A stretch of 64,000 nt of DNA from contig NC_092579.1 of NCBI RefSeq assembly GCF_037975245.1, positions 7,315,001 to 7,379,000 of the forward strand, read 5' to 3'. This document shows, piece after piece, positions 1-10,539 of this stretch. A program made the translations under genes and the position numbers. This DNA is from Apostichopus japonicus (Eukaryota > Echinodermata > Holothuroidea > Aspidochirotida > Stichopodidae). Position 1 is the first letter of the stretch. The number at the start of each line of letters is the position of its first letter. The notes beneath the pieces were generated by a model that did not search any database, had not been told where the DNA came from, and saw nothing but the letters and a program-made list of their open reading frames with translations.

Positions 1-2549
1 GCTAATTTGTGTTCTTGAATACTTAAAATACAGAGCTGCATTTGTTGTATCTTTAAACCAGAATGCAAAACTGTATTGAGGTTTGATGACTTTATTGTGA
101 CAGGTGTGAGGCAAGGTTATCCCTGTAAGATATCTTGAGAAAGTTTTGTTTATTCTGCAGATACTATTGACCCTTGATGAATTTTGATCTTCACAAAATT
201 AATACATTTGTACTCAAAATGACACCATCTCATGGAAGTAGGAGACTTGTCAATGTTACATTTCCTAAGCTATGGTGGTCACAACGTTTTCAAATTTGAG
301 TCAGTGGACGTTAGACGACCTTTGGCCTCAGCTAATTTACCAAGGGATTTGTCCAACTCAGAATGGGTAGAAGGTTTCCGTTTCCATTGTTTTATCCTGT
401 TGACTTCAGATAACTCTTTACATCGAATAAAGTCAATAAGGTCCTTATCTATAATATGGGCAACCTACATGCCAAGTATAAGGGTTGCCAATGATTCACT
501 TTTAGAGATATGGGTGTTACAAGAAGTCAGCGAACACACATGCACAGAGCCGTATATCTATGACTCTGCAAAGTCTGCATATACATAATCATACACGCCA
601 TAATGAGTTCATATGTTTGGTTTGTGATTGAATTTTTACTGTCACAAAAATATTTTATGCAATAGATCGTTGTACTAATTTCTATAGGGATAAAGCATGC
701 CCCATTCAAACACAAAGAAACAACAGTATATACACCTCGTATAGTTATCATTCATGCAGTAATAGCTACATAGACGTAAACAAATAAAATCGTGTCCTAA
801 AATGCTTGTGGATATTGCTGACACAACATTGATCACGAAAATTGCACCTTAACAATAATAAAACGACATGAAACTTGTATTCAATCCCCGCACCACAGAG
901 AAATATTAAAGAGCAGAAATCGGAATCGGCTCCAACAATATAGGTCATTCTCAAATGTCTTATTCCACACACAAACTGTTGTGAAAAGTTCAAGTTGCAA
1001 GATTCCCAAATGAAGCGAAAATTAAGATGCTACTCACACCAAAACGCATACTGGTCATGAACACTGCAAAGTTGAACAACAAATTTCATGATCATTGCAT
1101 ATTATCTGGGACCTACATTTCATCGAAACTGAAAATTCTACAGAAGGCCCTGTTTTGGGTCCTCACATGACGACAAAATATTTTTCCTGAACATCTTTCC
1201 TTCACCACCAGTCAAACGTGATATTCACAACATTGCAGCAGATTGGACAAACGCTCTAGGAGGAGCATTTTTTTAAGGCTTTCAGAAAATGAACTCTCGT
1301 GACCTCAAATGACCTTCAAAATGACAAAAATATGATCACTTGTATGCAACAGTAACTCAAAAAAACCACTGACGAAATTTCAGCCAATTTGACTGGAAAA
1401 TGCAGTCATTCAAACACGGCGGCAAAAAGTGACAGAATTGTGGCAGCATCGCCCGATAGGCTCTTGTAAAACTGTTCTCGTATACATGTACGCTTCGCCA
1501 GTCTGCCGCAGTAAACTGAGTACTCGGCACTTTATAGCCACTCACTGTATATTAAGGATGCATATGATGGCTCTGATGATAGCCTCCCTCTAAATATAAC
1601 AAAGCAGAGCTCACATATGTTTTTCTTCAAGAGAGAGCCTACCCGTACAAACTGATTTTCCTGTTGCATAAGGTCCACACTCTTCTTTTACACTTTAGAT
1701 TTAAACTGCTGTAATTGAACCAAGTCTATCACAGGCCGCGTATCGTTCGTCAGCACCCGTACTATACCCTTCTCTTGTGTCTATGTGTGTGTATGGGTGT
1801 ATGAATGTACGTATGTATGTATGTATTTAGATCCTATAGATGCAAGCAGGAACTCGCGAAGAAGCCTCATTGGCTTATCAAAGCCGCAAGCTGATCGAAG
1901 TCAGTCTCTCAGATTCATATTTAACGTCTATGCTTATGAATTTTCAATTGTCAACAACTCTGTAACTGGACGACATACATTAATCTCGAACTGGGGACCT
2001 TATGATTGGAAGGCACCGGCTTTAACCACTGACCTAGCACTCCTGACTCTTCGTCCACTTACATCAATGATAAATTTTAAATAACCACAAAATCCACATT
2101 GGTCACCAAACAAATGGACAGAAGTTAAAATCGACGAAGTTAATTTATACTGCACTGTACACCCTTCCCTATATGTTACCTATAAGCCTACACACGCTAT
2201 CTGTAAACCGTGCACAGGGTTAACAAACTTCAACATGTGCAAACATACGCCTCTGTGTCCGCCCACGGGCCGGATTAAAACATATGGAGGGCTTAGGGCT
2301 ACTGGGTCTTACTATATATGCAACGTGAATTCATAATCTGCAATAGCACCGTGACCTTGAAAAATGTAGTTTTATTTAATTGCTAAGTAACTGGCTAAAG
2401 CGAAACTAACTAATGCGACTTCAGTATATAAACGTCTATGCAAGAAAGGAGGCGAAATTTGATTATACCTAGAAACACTCTCAATCCCATATGTACGTAT
2501 CTGTACATATATGCGCGTAAAAAAGTGGTGTCCTAATGCTATGACCTTA
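1..2549. other. Intergenic, no gene recognised
   Basis: No open frame here has recognisable protein similarity, splice-supported structure or repeat identity to the rest of the window. The longer open frames (for example 232-588 and 1785-2084) have no family motif and look like chance. A short ATGT-type microsatellite lies near 1780-1830. The segment is the 3' flank of the minus-strand fucosyltransferase that ends at 2550. Confidence 0.6.
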
Positions 2550-4019
2550 TCAGCCTTGCACTGGGTGAGAATGCGCAAATGGCACGCCATATAATGAAGA
2601 ATTAGACAAAACGGTCCGAAGGTTTGGAAGATACGCGTTACTTGCAATGTCATAGGCAGTCATCCAATCATGTTTACCACATAATCCACAACTGCCTAAC
2701 CATTCTGATCCAAATGGGTCAAGGCCCGTGCTCAATGAATGGTTCCCCTTCCAAGCATTCTCTTCCAGGAAATTTAGAAGTGCACACGCTCCTTCGGTCG
2801 ACGAAAATGGATAAACGCGAACACTCTTGTAAAGAAATGTTTCACCCATCAGCCGCCAATGATGGTATTGGTTGTACATAGCTTTATTGGTAGCGACTTT
2901 ACGAATATATCTTGCTAAATCTCTCACAGAGTCGAAATCGTCAGCGAAAATAAAAGAATTCGGTGGAGCGACTCGCTCATAGTCCGTTTTCGAAGCTCCA
3001 ACCACAATCGGCACCAGCTCGAACTCAGTCAAAGCCTGCCAAAACTTCTCGGTGATGTACTCAGAACAACAGTAGTTTTCAAAAGCAATATAAAATTTGT
3101 ATTTCTGAAGCACTGTTTTAGCAATTTTGCTATTATGAGGTAAACACAGATTAGTGCCACAAGATCCATAGATTTCTACTGGGATCAATTTGGCAAGACC
3201 ATGGACGAAATTTGTTCGGTTCCAAGCTTTCGAAGAACAGTGACTGCTCACCCAAGCGACCATGTTTTGAAATCGTGGTTTTGCAGCTATTACAGTTGTT
3301 TTCCTCGTGGCAATTTCCTTTTTAAAGGGGATGTACTCCCCGAACGGAGCTACGACTTCAGATTTAGAGTGGAAAGTGAATGACATGTTGAAGCTATACC
3401 CACTGAATCCCAATGGGGTTCTTTTATGCCCCCCTATGGTTTCTCTCACCTGAGGAGAGTTTCCAGGGCTCTCGGCCGTGCTGTAAACCCACACTTGATG
3501 AGCCTTTCGGACAGCCATAGCTCTCTCCCAGGTAGAGCTGTTTACACCAGCAGCAAAGATAACCACATCTACATCTTTGATAGCGCTTTCATCTTCTATT
3601 GCGGCAATAAAAGTTATTCTTTTATCTGTATGCGGACATTCGAAGGTTCGCGGAAACCGTTGCTGTTCACCTTTGGATATCCATTGGAGATTACAAGAAA
3701 ATATGGCGGCAGTTATAGTATCGTTAACCAAATTGTCATGTCCTGTGTGTTCACGGTCAGATCTGTGATTTGGTAAAGGTTGAAGAATTTGCGTTTCTTT
3801 TAATTCCCACGTACGTTTCGTTTTTTGTACATCCGTTTCAACTGATTTGTTGAGGGCATTCCACGTCAGTTTTTCAATATATCCCGTTACCAAGGCTACA
3901 TTATCTTTGCGATATCTCTCATAGCTCAGAGTATGATATCTCCAATTGATTACCGCAATTTGGGACACCATCACTACAGCAAGAAACGTCATTAGGGAAT
4001 ATATTAGTCTCTTCATCAT
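2550..4019 (-). CDS. Alpha-1,3-fucosyltransferase (GT10), copy A
   Basis: This is an intronless 489-residue frame. Enzymes of this family move fucose from GDP-fucose to N-acetylglucosamine-type acceptors on glycans in the Golgi. The order is a short cytoplasmic start (MMKR), a signal anchor at about residues 5-25 (LIYSLMTFLAVVMVSQIAVI), a stem with N-glycosylation sites, then the catalytic domain. An acceptor-side motif is VWVYSTAESPGNSPQ, followed by FNMSFTFHSKSEVVAPFGEY. The donor-binding signature is FENYCCSEYITEKFW with VPIVVG and a YERVAPPNSFIFADDF block. A C-terminal CGLCGKHDW cysteine pair is kept. It differs from the other three copies by a longer C-terminus (about 33 residues after MTAY) and by a diverged middle segment before FYIAFEN. 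It is head-to-head with copy B. A TA-rich tract at about 4146-4160 lies about 130 bp before its ATG. I am sure of the family; the acceptor sugar and linkage are not readable. Confidence 0.93.
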   Translation of the reverse strand: MMKRLIYSLMTFLAVVMVSQIAVINWRYHTLSYERYRKDNVALVTGYIEKLTWNALNKSVETDVQKTKRTWELKETQILQPLPNHRSDREHTGHDNLVNDTITAAIFSCNLQWISKGEQQRFPRTFECPHTDKRITFIAAIEDESAIKDVDVVIFAAGVNSSTWERAMAVRKAHQVWVYSTAESPGNSPQVRETIGGHKRTPLGFSGYSFNMSFTFHSKSEVVAPFGEYIPFKKEIATRKTTVIAAKPRFQNMVAWVSSHCSSKAWNRTNFVHGLAKLIPVEIYGSCGTNLCLPHNSKIAKTVLQKYKFYIAFENYCCSEYITEKFWQALTEFELVPIVVGASKTDYERVAPPNSFIFADDFDSVRDLARYIRKVATNKAMYNQYHHWRLMGETFLYKSVRVYPFSSTEGACALLNFLEENAWKGNHSLSTGLDPFGSEWLGSCGLCGKHDWMTAYDIASNAYLPNLRTVLSNSSLYGVPFAHSHPVQG

Positions 4020-5040
4020 CGCTGAGTAGTTTACTTATGCACCTTCAATTAAAGACCAAAAGGTACATTTGCAACCGATCACAGAGGATGCTTAACACAC
4101 AAAATGATCCCTCGTTGACTGTACTTCCCACTGACGTCGTTGGTACCAATCTATATATATACATACAAACAAATACATATGCGCATAAAGTGCAGCTTGG
4201 ACTGATGAAGGATCAGTGCTTTACAGTTTTGAATTATCGTTCCCCTTGTAGTCATGTAAGCAGACATACATATTCAAAACTCCGAAAAGGAATCACTGAG
4301 TTTCACAAGGAGGACACCATATCCTTTTCCATCTTGTTGAACGTCAAGTTACAGCCAGCACAAGAACGGACTATATTCTATAATTCAACACGGTATGCCA
4401 CAGAAGTGACTGACGCAATATACTGTGAATTTTGACGATTACAATAATCACTGTCGTACTATTGTGAACTTGGGTTGAACAGGCTTAACAAATACTCAAA
4501 TTTAGCCGTTTCGTGTTTTCTTTAACAATACGGCATTGAAATTTGTATAAATGCTTTGTTACAATGGTAGATATTCAGTTACAGTTCACTGCATGGGTGG
4601 GCACCAAAACAATTTTTGCTGAAAGGTATATAACCATAACAACTCCCTGATATAACACTCCTACACGGTCAGGTTGTAGGGAAGCGATGCCAAGTTGCGT
4701 ATGGATGCTATATATGTTTATATGACCTGCCACATCCAGAAAATGCTGCCATAAAACTGGCACCACTTGCACCAAAGGTCATACCTAACTACTCTGTTGG
4801 ACCATATAGCTCCACAGTTGTACATAGGAATTGTCGGTAGCGCCTTTCTATGGCTACGGCTTACAGAAAAATTGATTTGCGGTCTTTTAAAGTTCGAAAC
4901 AACCGAAACATAGCTGGCTACGTGCTAGCCTCTGCTGAGCGAATGAGTCTCACTACATAAATATAGGAAAATGCCACGGCTGTTATATTTTCCTCCCCTT
5001 TCTACATACGCCTCATACAAATATATATATAATTTAAATC

Positions 5041-5080
<40 letters not shown>

Positions 5081-7178
5081 CAGTATTGTTCGATACGGGT
5101 GACAAACGCATACAGTGGAATTACGACCTTCCTTACCGGTTTAATGCAGGACCTATATAATGAGGACATAACAGTGTAGTTACGGACTCTACCATATAAG
5201 TCATCTCTATAGTGAAGACCTATACACTACAAGCCCACATTCGCTATTTGAAATTATATGCTGAAGAGTCGTACACTTCTTCCCTAAAAGTTATGGTTTG
5301 TGACATACATGTCTCCTTTACTTGATATGTCCTGAAGCTTCCAGTTGATATCACTATAGCTTTGATCTGTGTGGAAGTCCACATACTCCATGATATAAAG
5401 TAATGACATAGTTATACACAAGCAAGCATGCTTCCCGATACACACTATCTGGTATGTGCACGTATAGTAAGGCCTACATCCCTAAAGCGTTGTTCTGTGT
5501 GGAAGTCCACACAGTCCATGTGATCTTATATATGTTATAATGCCATGGTTAAATACAAGCAGGCATGCTTCCCGATACACACGTGCACTATCTTGTATAT
5601 GTGTACGAATACATGCTTCCACAAAAAACTGCATGATGATATAGCGGTTTACCTGCAATTTCCAGCTGGCATACAGTCGTAATAACGAATGTATATGCAA
5701 TTTACTGTGTGTAAACTCCTCTCAGTCCCTTGTAGCTTTATAGCCTGGAGTACCCCTATGAATTTTATGCATCCTGGAATACATTTACACTCCTGTGTCT
5801 CACACTCGTTGTATACGTTGAGAAATTATAACATGACGGCAACACTTAACCATCAGAATAATGACATTTCAGACAATTAATATTTATTTCTATAGGCGCA
5901 GATGTTCGGCACTCATATAGGCAGAGCTTATTGCAAAGTGTTCGTGATCACTTGTGATTGGTTCTTTGGATCGATTTGCTAATTAATAGTAATTATTGTA
6001 GATATGTGGTCATTTCCAACAATTACCTGTATGTATTCAATAACTTTAATAATATCACTAGAGCTTTCTATGACGAGATGTCACCAATTGTACCGGCTTG
6101 TTAGATCTGAATTGACACTCGAATGAGCAGGGTCTCACAATTACGAAAATGTTGCTGGTTACACGTAACTTGATAACAAGTAAAAAAATACGATATTTGT
6201 CGAATTGACAATTAAGTTGAATTACGATAAAATTATACCACGAACTTGATATTGAAACACTTTTTCTTGGGGGGGGGGGGGGGGGGCGGGAGAAGTATTT
6301 TTAACTTCATTTATTGAATAATTTAACGGGTATGTAAAATACCTCAACTGGTGTCTCTCAAATCTTACAGTCCTTATTGGTGCACAATCTATGCACCGTC
6401 ATTTAAGAAAAAGAGATTGAATTAATTACATTCAAGATAGAAACAAAATATCCGTAGGCCCAGCCTCCTGCAGCGATCTTATTTATGTTCGTAGACTTAA
6501 GTAATGTTCTTCACCAACAAACAACCCTTTTGAAAAATATTTTGCAATATTCGCGCTATATTACTTAACTTATCCATAATATATCTTTTATCTCGGTTCA
6601 AAGTTGACAGCAACGGGCCCTTAATAAATTTTATCGATACAAAAATTATATACAATGTAAATATGACCAGCGGGTTATAGATAGACACCTTCATCTAACC
6701 TCATGTGACACCTTGTTAATACAAAAAAAAAGTATGTTCTTCCTTCTCCTCAATCCTTGCCAAACCGTACCATTAGATAATATGATCGCATCAATATCAC
6801 AGTATTTTCACAATAAAATCAGCAGTTTCCCTCCGTTCTATCTGTCTTTTACATTGGTGTCTAAGTACTCGACCATGCATGTGAGCTGTAGTTTAAGAGG
6901 TGAGATCAAACCACTTGATAAGAAATATGCACCGATAACAGATGTAAAATATTATCGAAATAGTATACAAAGGTAGCACTTTAACTTGAGTTTGTTACTG
7001 TGTTCGGTCACGGAGGCACAAAATATGTCACCAATAAGGCCTTCCATATCAGAATAGAAGAAGATTACATTTTTAACTTTAAACTTTAACCAGGATGGAC
7101 CGAGAATGAGATAACTATATACAAAGTCCTACTCACTGTTTTTAACTTTTAATCTTTGGTGGTGGCTCTTGTAACACC
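4020..7178. other. Intergenic region between divergent fucosyltransferases A and B
   Basis: No gene is supported. A (TA)n tract lies at 5041-5079. From about 5140 the sequence matches blocks upstream of copies C and D (near 12,720-12,810 and 21,100-21,250). A run of more than 20 G occurs near 6269-6291, followed by a block (6300-7130) that recurs at 12,930-13,700 and 21,370-22,200. Inside it, 6713-6976 and 13,313-13,588 look like a shared open frame. The frame is not held in the third copy, so I treat it as non-coding. Confidence 0.6.
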
Positions 7179-7185
7179 TATATAG
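7179..7185 (+). promoter_or_regulatory. TATA-like box upstream of fucosyltransferase B
   Basis: TATATAG lies about 144 bp before the ATG of copy B. It sits inside a block (CACCTATATAG-TTATCTTCGG) conserved at the same distance before copies C and D. The role is inferred from conservation and position only. Confidence 0.4.
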
Positions 7186-7328
7186 TTTATCTTCGGTGGA
7201 TGCATATGTTGTGTAGATAAACCGGCATTTCTTGAAGGCGCAAGTGGTATCGATCATTCTATATTCCGTGGATGAGCACGCTTGGTGTGAACATATATAC
7301 GAGATAGACACGTTAAATATCAGTCAGT

Positions 7329-8690
7329 ATGGCTATCGGAGGAGAAAGGAAGTGCCTCAATGTTTTACTCGTCGTGATGACTGTCATTGCAATATTACTA
7401 ACCTGTGGAATTCGTACCTTGAGAGTTGAACAATATCCGAAAAGAAAAGGCACCGCTAACTTTACCGTCTTTGAATTACGACCGTGGGATGCATATAGCA
7501 AAACACTGCAACAAGTTCAAAATGAAAGTTCATGGAATCTTCCATATACTCAAAACAGAGTAGTTCCTGATCAAAGGGTAATTAATGATATTTTAATTGC
7601 CGCCGTATTTTCTTGTAATCCCTATTGGGCATCTCTCAAGGGATGGTTTCCGCGAACCTTCGAATGTCCGGATACAGATAAAAGAATAACTTTTATTAAA
7701 TCCATAGCAGATGCAAGTGCTATCAAAGATGTAGATGTGGTCATCTTTGCTGCTGGTGTAAACAGCTCTACCTGGGAGAGAGCTATGGCTGTCCGCAAGG
7801 CTCATCAAGTGTGGGTTTATAACACTGAGGAGAGCTCTAGAAACTCTCCACAGGTGAGAGAATCTATGGGAGGAGGGGGCAGGGGATCGGCACGCCCTTT
7901 GGGATTCAATGGATATAAATTCAACATGTCATTCACTTACTATTCTAAATCTGAAGTCGTGGCTCCGTTTGGGGAGTACATTCCATTCAAGGAGGGAATA
8001 ATCATGAAAAAGGTCAATATTACTTCGAAATCACAATCGAAGAAAATGGTCGCTTGGATAAGCAGTCACTGTAATCCAAATGCTTGGAACAGAACAACTT
8101 TTGTCCATGATCTTGCCAGATTAATCCCAATTGATATGTACGGAGCTTGTGGTACAAAGGAACATTTACCTCGTGGCAGTAGTGCAACAGCATTGCTTCA
8201 AACATACAAATTTTATATTGCTTTCGAAAACAGTTGTTGCTCAGAATACATCACCGAGAAATTTTGGCAGGCTTTGGCTGATTTCGAGCTGGTGCCGATT
8301 GTGGTTGGAACTTCGAAAACGGACTATGAGCGAGTCGCTCCACCGAATTCTTTTATTTTCGCGGACGATTTCGATTCTGTGAGAGATTTAGCAAGATATA
8401 TTCGTAAAGTCGCTACCAATACAACTCTGTACAACCAATACCATCATTGGCGGCTGATGGGTAAAGCATTTCTTTACAAGAGTGTTCGCGTTTATCCATT
8501 TTCGTCGACCGAAGGAGCGTGCGCACTTTTAAATTTCCTGGAAGAGAATGCTTGGAAGGGGAACCATTCATTGAGCATGCGCTTTGACCCATTCGGATCA
8601 GGATGGTTAGGTAGTTGTGGATTATGTGGTAAACATGATTGGATGACTGCCTATCATATTACAAGTAAATCACGTAACCCTCAACTTTAA
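7329..8690 (+). CDS. Alpha-1,3-fucosyltransferase (GT10), copy B
   Basis: An intronless 453-residue frame. The start MAIGGERK is shared with copies C and D. Upstream the frame differs from C by a 4-base insertion, so this ATG is the common start. A signal anchor spans about residues 10-26 (LNVLLVVMTVIAILLTCG), giving a type II Golgi topology. The stem carries N-glycosylation sites (NFT, NESS). The catalytic domain has VNSSTWERAM, VWVYNTEESSRNSPQ, an insert with a glycine-rich GGGGRGSARPLGF, then SEVVAPFGEYIPF. The GDP-fucose signature is FENSCCSEYITEKFW with VPIVVG, and the C-terminus has CGLCGKHDW. The end MTAYHITSKSRNPQL differs from C and D. Length is near the usual 350-450 residues of the family. 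No frameshift is seen, so it looks functional. Confidence 0.94.
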   Translation: MAIGGERKCLNVLLVVMTVIAILLTCGIRTLRVEQYPKRKGTANFTVFELRPWDAYSKTLQQVQNESSWNLPYTQNRVVPDQRVINDILIAAVFSCNPYWASLKGWFPRTFECPDTDKRITFIKSIADASAIKDVDVVIFAAGVNSSTWERAMAVRKAHQVWVYNTEESSRNSPQVRESMGGGGRGSARPLGFNGYKFNMSFTYYSKSEVVAPFGEYIPFKEGIIMKKVNITSKSQSKKMVAWISSHCNPNAWNRTTFVHDLARLIPIDMYGACGTKEHLPRGSSATALLQTYKFYIAFENSCCSEYITEKFWQALADFELVPIVVGTSKTDYERVAPPNSFIFADDFDSVRDLARYIRKVATNTTLYNQYHHWRLMGKAFLYKSVRVYPFSSTEGACALLNFLEENAWKGNHSLSMRFDPFGSGWLGSCGLCGKHDWMTAYHITSKSRNPQL

Positions 8691-9490
8691 ACCACTAGTT
8701 GTAATTATATCTCACTGTTTATATAGTGGAAAGCCATCTGCTCAAAACAACAGACTAGACAGGTTAATTACTCATGCATCGAGTGGCGAAACTTAGTATG
8801 AACGATTGTGTACGTTCTTCGTTCGGGGCGGGGGGGGGGTGGGGGAAAGTTAATTTGATAAAGGGAAGCAGAGACGGGTGGAAGTTTCGTTTATTGTCTC
8901 AAACGTCAGATTAGTTTATTTCGTCAATTCTCTCTATATATATAACTTTAACATTTTCGTCCAGTAACGGATTTTGTATTACATTGTTGTAGAGGTGTTT
9001 TTAAATCAGATTACTGATATTATTTATGTCATTATGTACAAGGATGCGTACTTAATCTTTCGCTTAACATTAATCTATGCGTATAAATTAATTCTGATCA
9101 GTTATAGAATGACATTATACTTACTGCTCTTAGTCGTATATGGTGTATTGCTATAAGAACAGTTGTGTATTACGCCAGTAGGAGTAGGAGGGTTGGGAGG
9201 AGGAGGGGGGCATATTCCGAAGCCGTGAAGGTCCCAAGCAGTGCCAGTGCACGTTGCGAACCAAGTGACAGTTTTAAGAGGATCTATAAAAAGTGGGAAC
9301 CGAATCTCACAGCGCTAGTGGGGTTTGCAATTACAGTGTACTCGCTATGCTTGCTTTAGTGACCTAAACGCCCAAAATAATTGTTACGCCATTGTATAAG
9401 AAATGACCTTTCAAACATCATAGATGAAAATGCTAAATAGTCTAGGACAGGGGTTGTCAATTAATTTCAGTGGATGGCCTGAACCAAGAT
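8691..9490 (+). other. Shared 3' flank of fucosyltransferase B with G-rich tract
   Basis: Non-coding sequence after the stop is strongly similar to 18,452-19,095 and 23,789-24,290. A G-rich tract (8823-8845) sits about 130 bp after the stop, with counterparts near 18,580 and 23,920. A second purine-rich GGAGGAG tract is at 9180-9210. No clear AATAAA lies close to the stop. Confidence 0.6.
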
Positions 9491-9683
9491 ACATATATCT
9501 ATATCTATATATATCCAATATATATATATATATATATCCAATATATATATCCAATATATATCCAATATATATATCCAATATATATATCCAATATATATAT
9601 CCAATATATATATATATCCAGTATATATATATCCAGTATATATCCAATATATATATATATCCAATATATATATATATATATAT

Positions 9684-9733
<50 letters not shown>

Positions 9734-9772
9734 AATATACATATATATATCCAATATACATATATATATCCA
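9491..9772. repeat. TATATCCAATATA minisatellite in (TA)n
   Basis: A TA-dinucleotide array is interrupted at irregular spacing by CCAAT (ATATATCCAATATAT). Every frame is open because TA repeats read as Ile-Tyr, so the open frames here are not genes. Confidence 0.9.
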
Positions 9773-9774
9773 AT

Positions 9775-9952
9775 CCATGGTTATTTCGCATAATGATTAT
9801 TGTAACTTAACTCACTTTATTTTGGTATCAACCAACATTTATATAATCAACTCCAATCTGTTCAGAATTTTGCTGCAAGAATGATATATGGTAGAAGTAG
9901 ATATGATAATGTGACTGATCTATTCCATTATCTCATTGGCTTAAAATCAATC

Positions 9953-9955
<3 letters not shown>
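9775..9955 (+). mobile_element. Dead LINE reverse-transcriptase tail, first copy in unit B
   Basis: A frame-broken fragment whose better-kept sister (10,163-10,335) reads DYCNSLYFGINQHLYDKLQ then NFAARMIYG. This is the tail of a jockey/CR1-like LINE polymerase. A (TA)n tract follows where the DLFHYLHWL part ends. Confidence 0.7.
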
Positions 9956-9983
<28 letters not shown>

Positions 9984-9997
9984 GATATATATATATA

Positions 9998-10034
<37 letters not shown>

Positions 10035-10162
10035 AATATATATATATATCCAATATATATATATATATATATATTGGATATATATATATCCAATATACAT
10101 ATATATATATATATCCAATATACATATATATATATCCAATATACATATATATATATCCAATC
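9956..10162. repeat. (TA)n with CCAATATA units, second array in unit B
   Basis: A TA array with both TATATCC and its complement GGATATA (near 10,075-10,090), so parts can fold on themselves. It separates the two copies of the LINE tail, which suggests that array plus tail were duplicated together. Confidence 0.85.
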
Positions 10163-10329
10163 CATGGTTATTTCGCATATTGATTATTGTAACTCACTTT
10201 ATTTTGGTATCAACCAACATTTATATGATAAACTCCAATCTGCTCAGAATTTTGCTGCAAGAATGATATATGGTAGATATGATAAAGTGACTGATCTATT
10301 CCATTATCTTCATTAGCTTAAAATCAATC

Positions 10330-10335
<6 letters not shown>
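10163..10335 (+). mobile_element. Dead LINE reverse-transcriptase tail, second copy in unit B
   Basis: The translation gives HIDYCNSLYFGINQHLYD, then LQSAQNFAARMIYG and VTDLFHYLH. This matches the conserved C-terminal end of jockey/CR1-type non-LTR polymerases (DYCNSLxxG, QNAAARL, HWLP). A stop replaces the Trp after LH. A (TA)n array follows to about 10,414. Confidence 0.75.
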
Positions 10336-10419
<84 letters not shown>

Positions 10420-10445
10420 CAAAAATATAATAATATATATATACA
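10336..10445. repeat. Long (TA)n array
   Basis: An almost pure TA dinucleotide run, then two copies of ACACCAAAAA separated by ATATAATAATATATATA. Confidence 0.9.
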
Positions 10446-10539
10446 CCAAAAACTGGCTGTTTTACTTCCAATCACTGACTTATTTTTTTTTTATCTCACC
10501 CGAGATCCAGACTTTCTCTAAATTCAGCATAGTTGTTTA

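Noticed and set aside
232-588. 118-residue frame at the window start
   Set aside because: No recognisable motif, AT-rich composition and no supporting gene structure.
6713-6976. Possible small gene upstream of copy B, repeated at 13,313-13,588
   Set aside because: The third copy (near 21,820-22,040) has deletions that break the frame, and no motif is seen.
9411-10316. Long Ile-Tyr-rich open frames on both strands
   Set aside because: They are translations of (TA)n and CCAATATA repeats with no coding signal.
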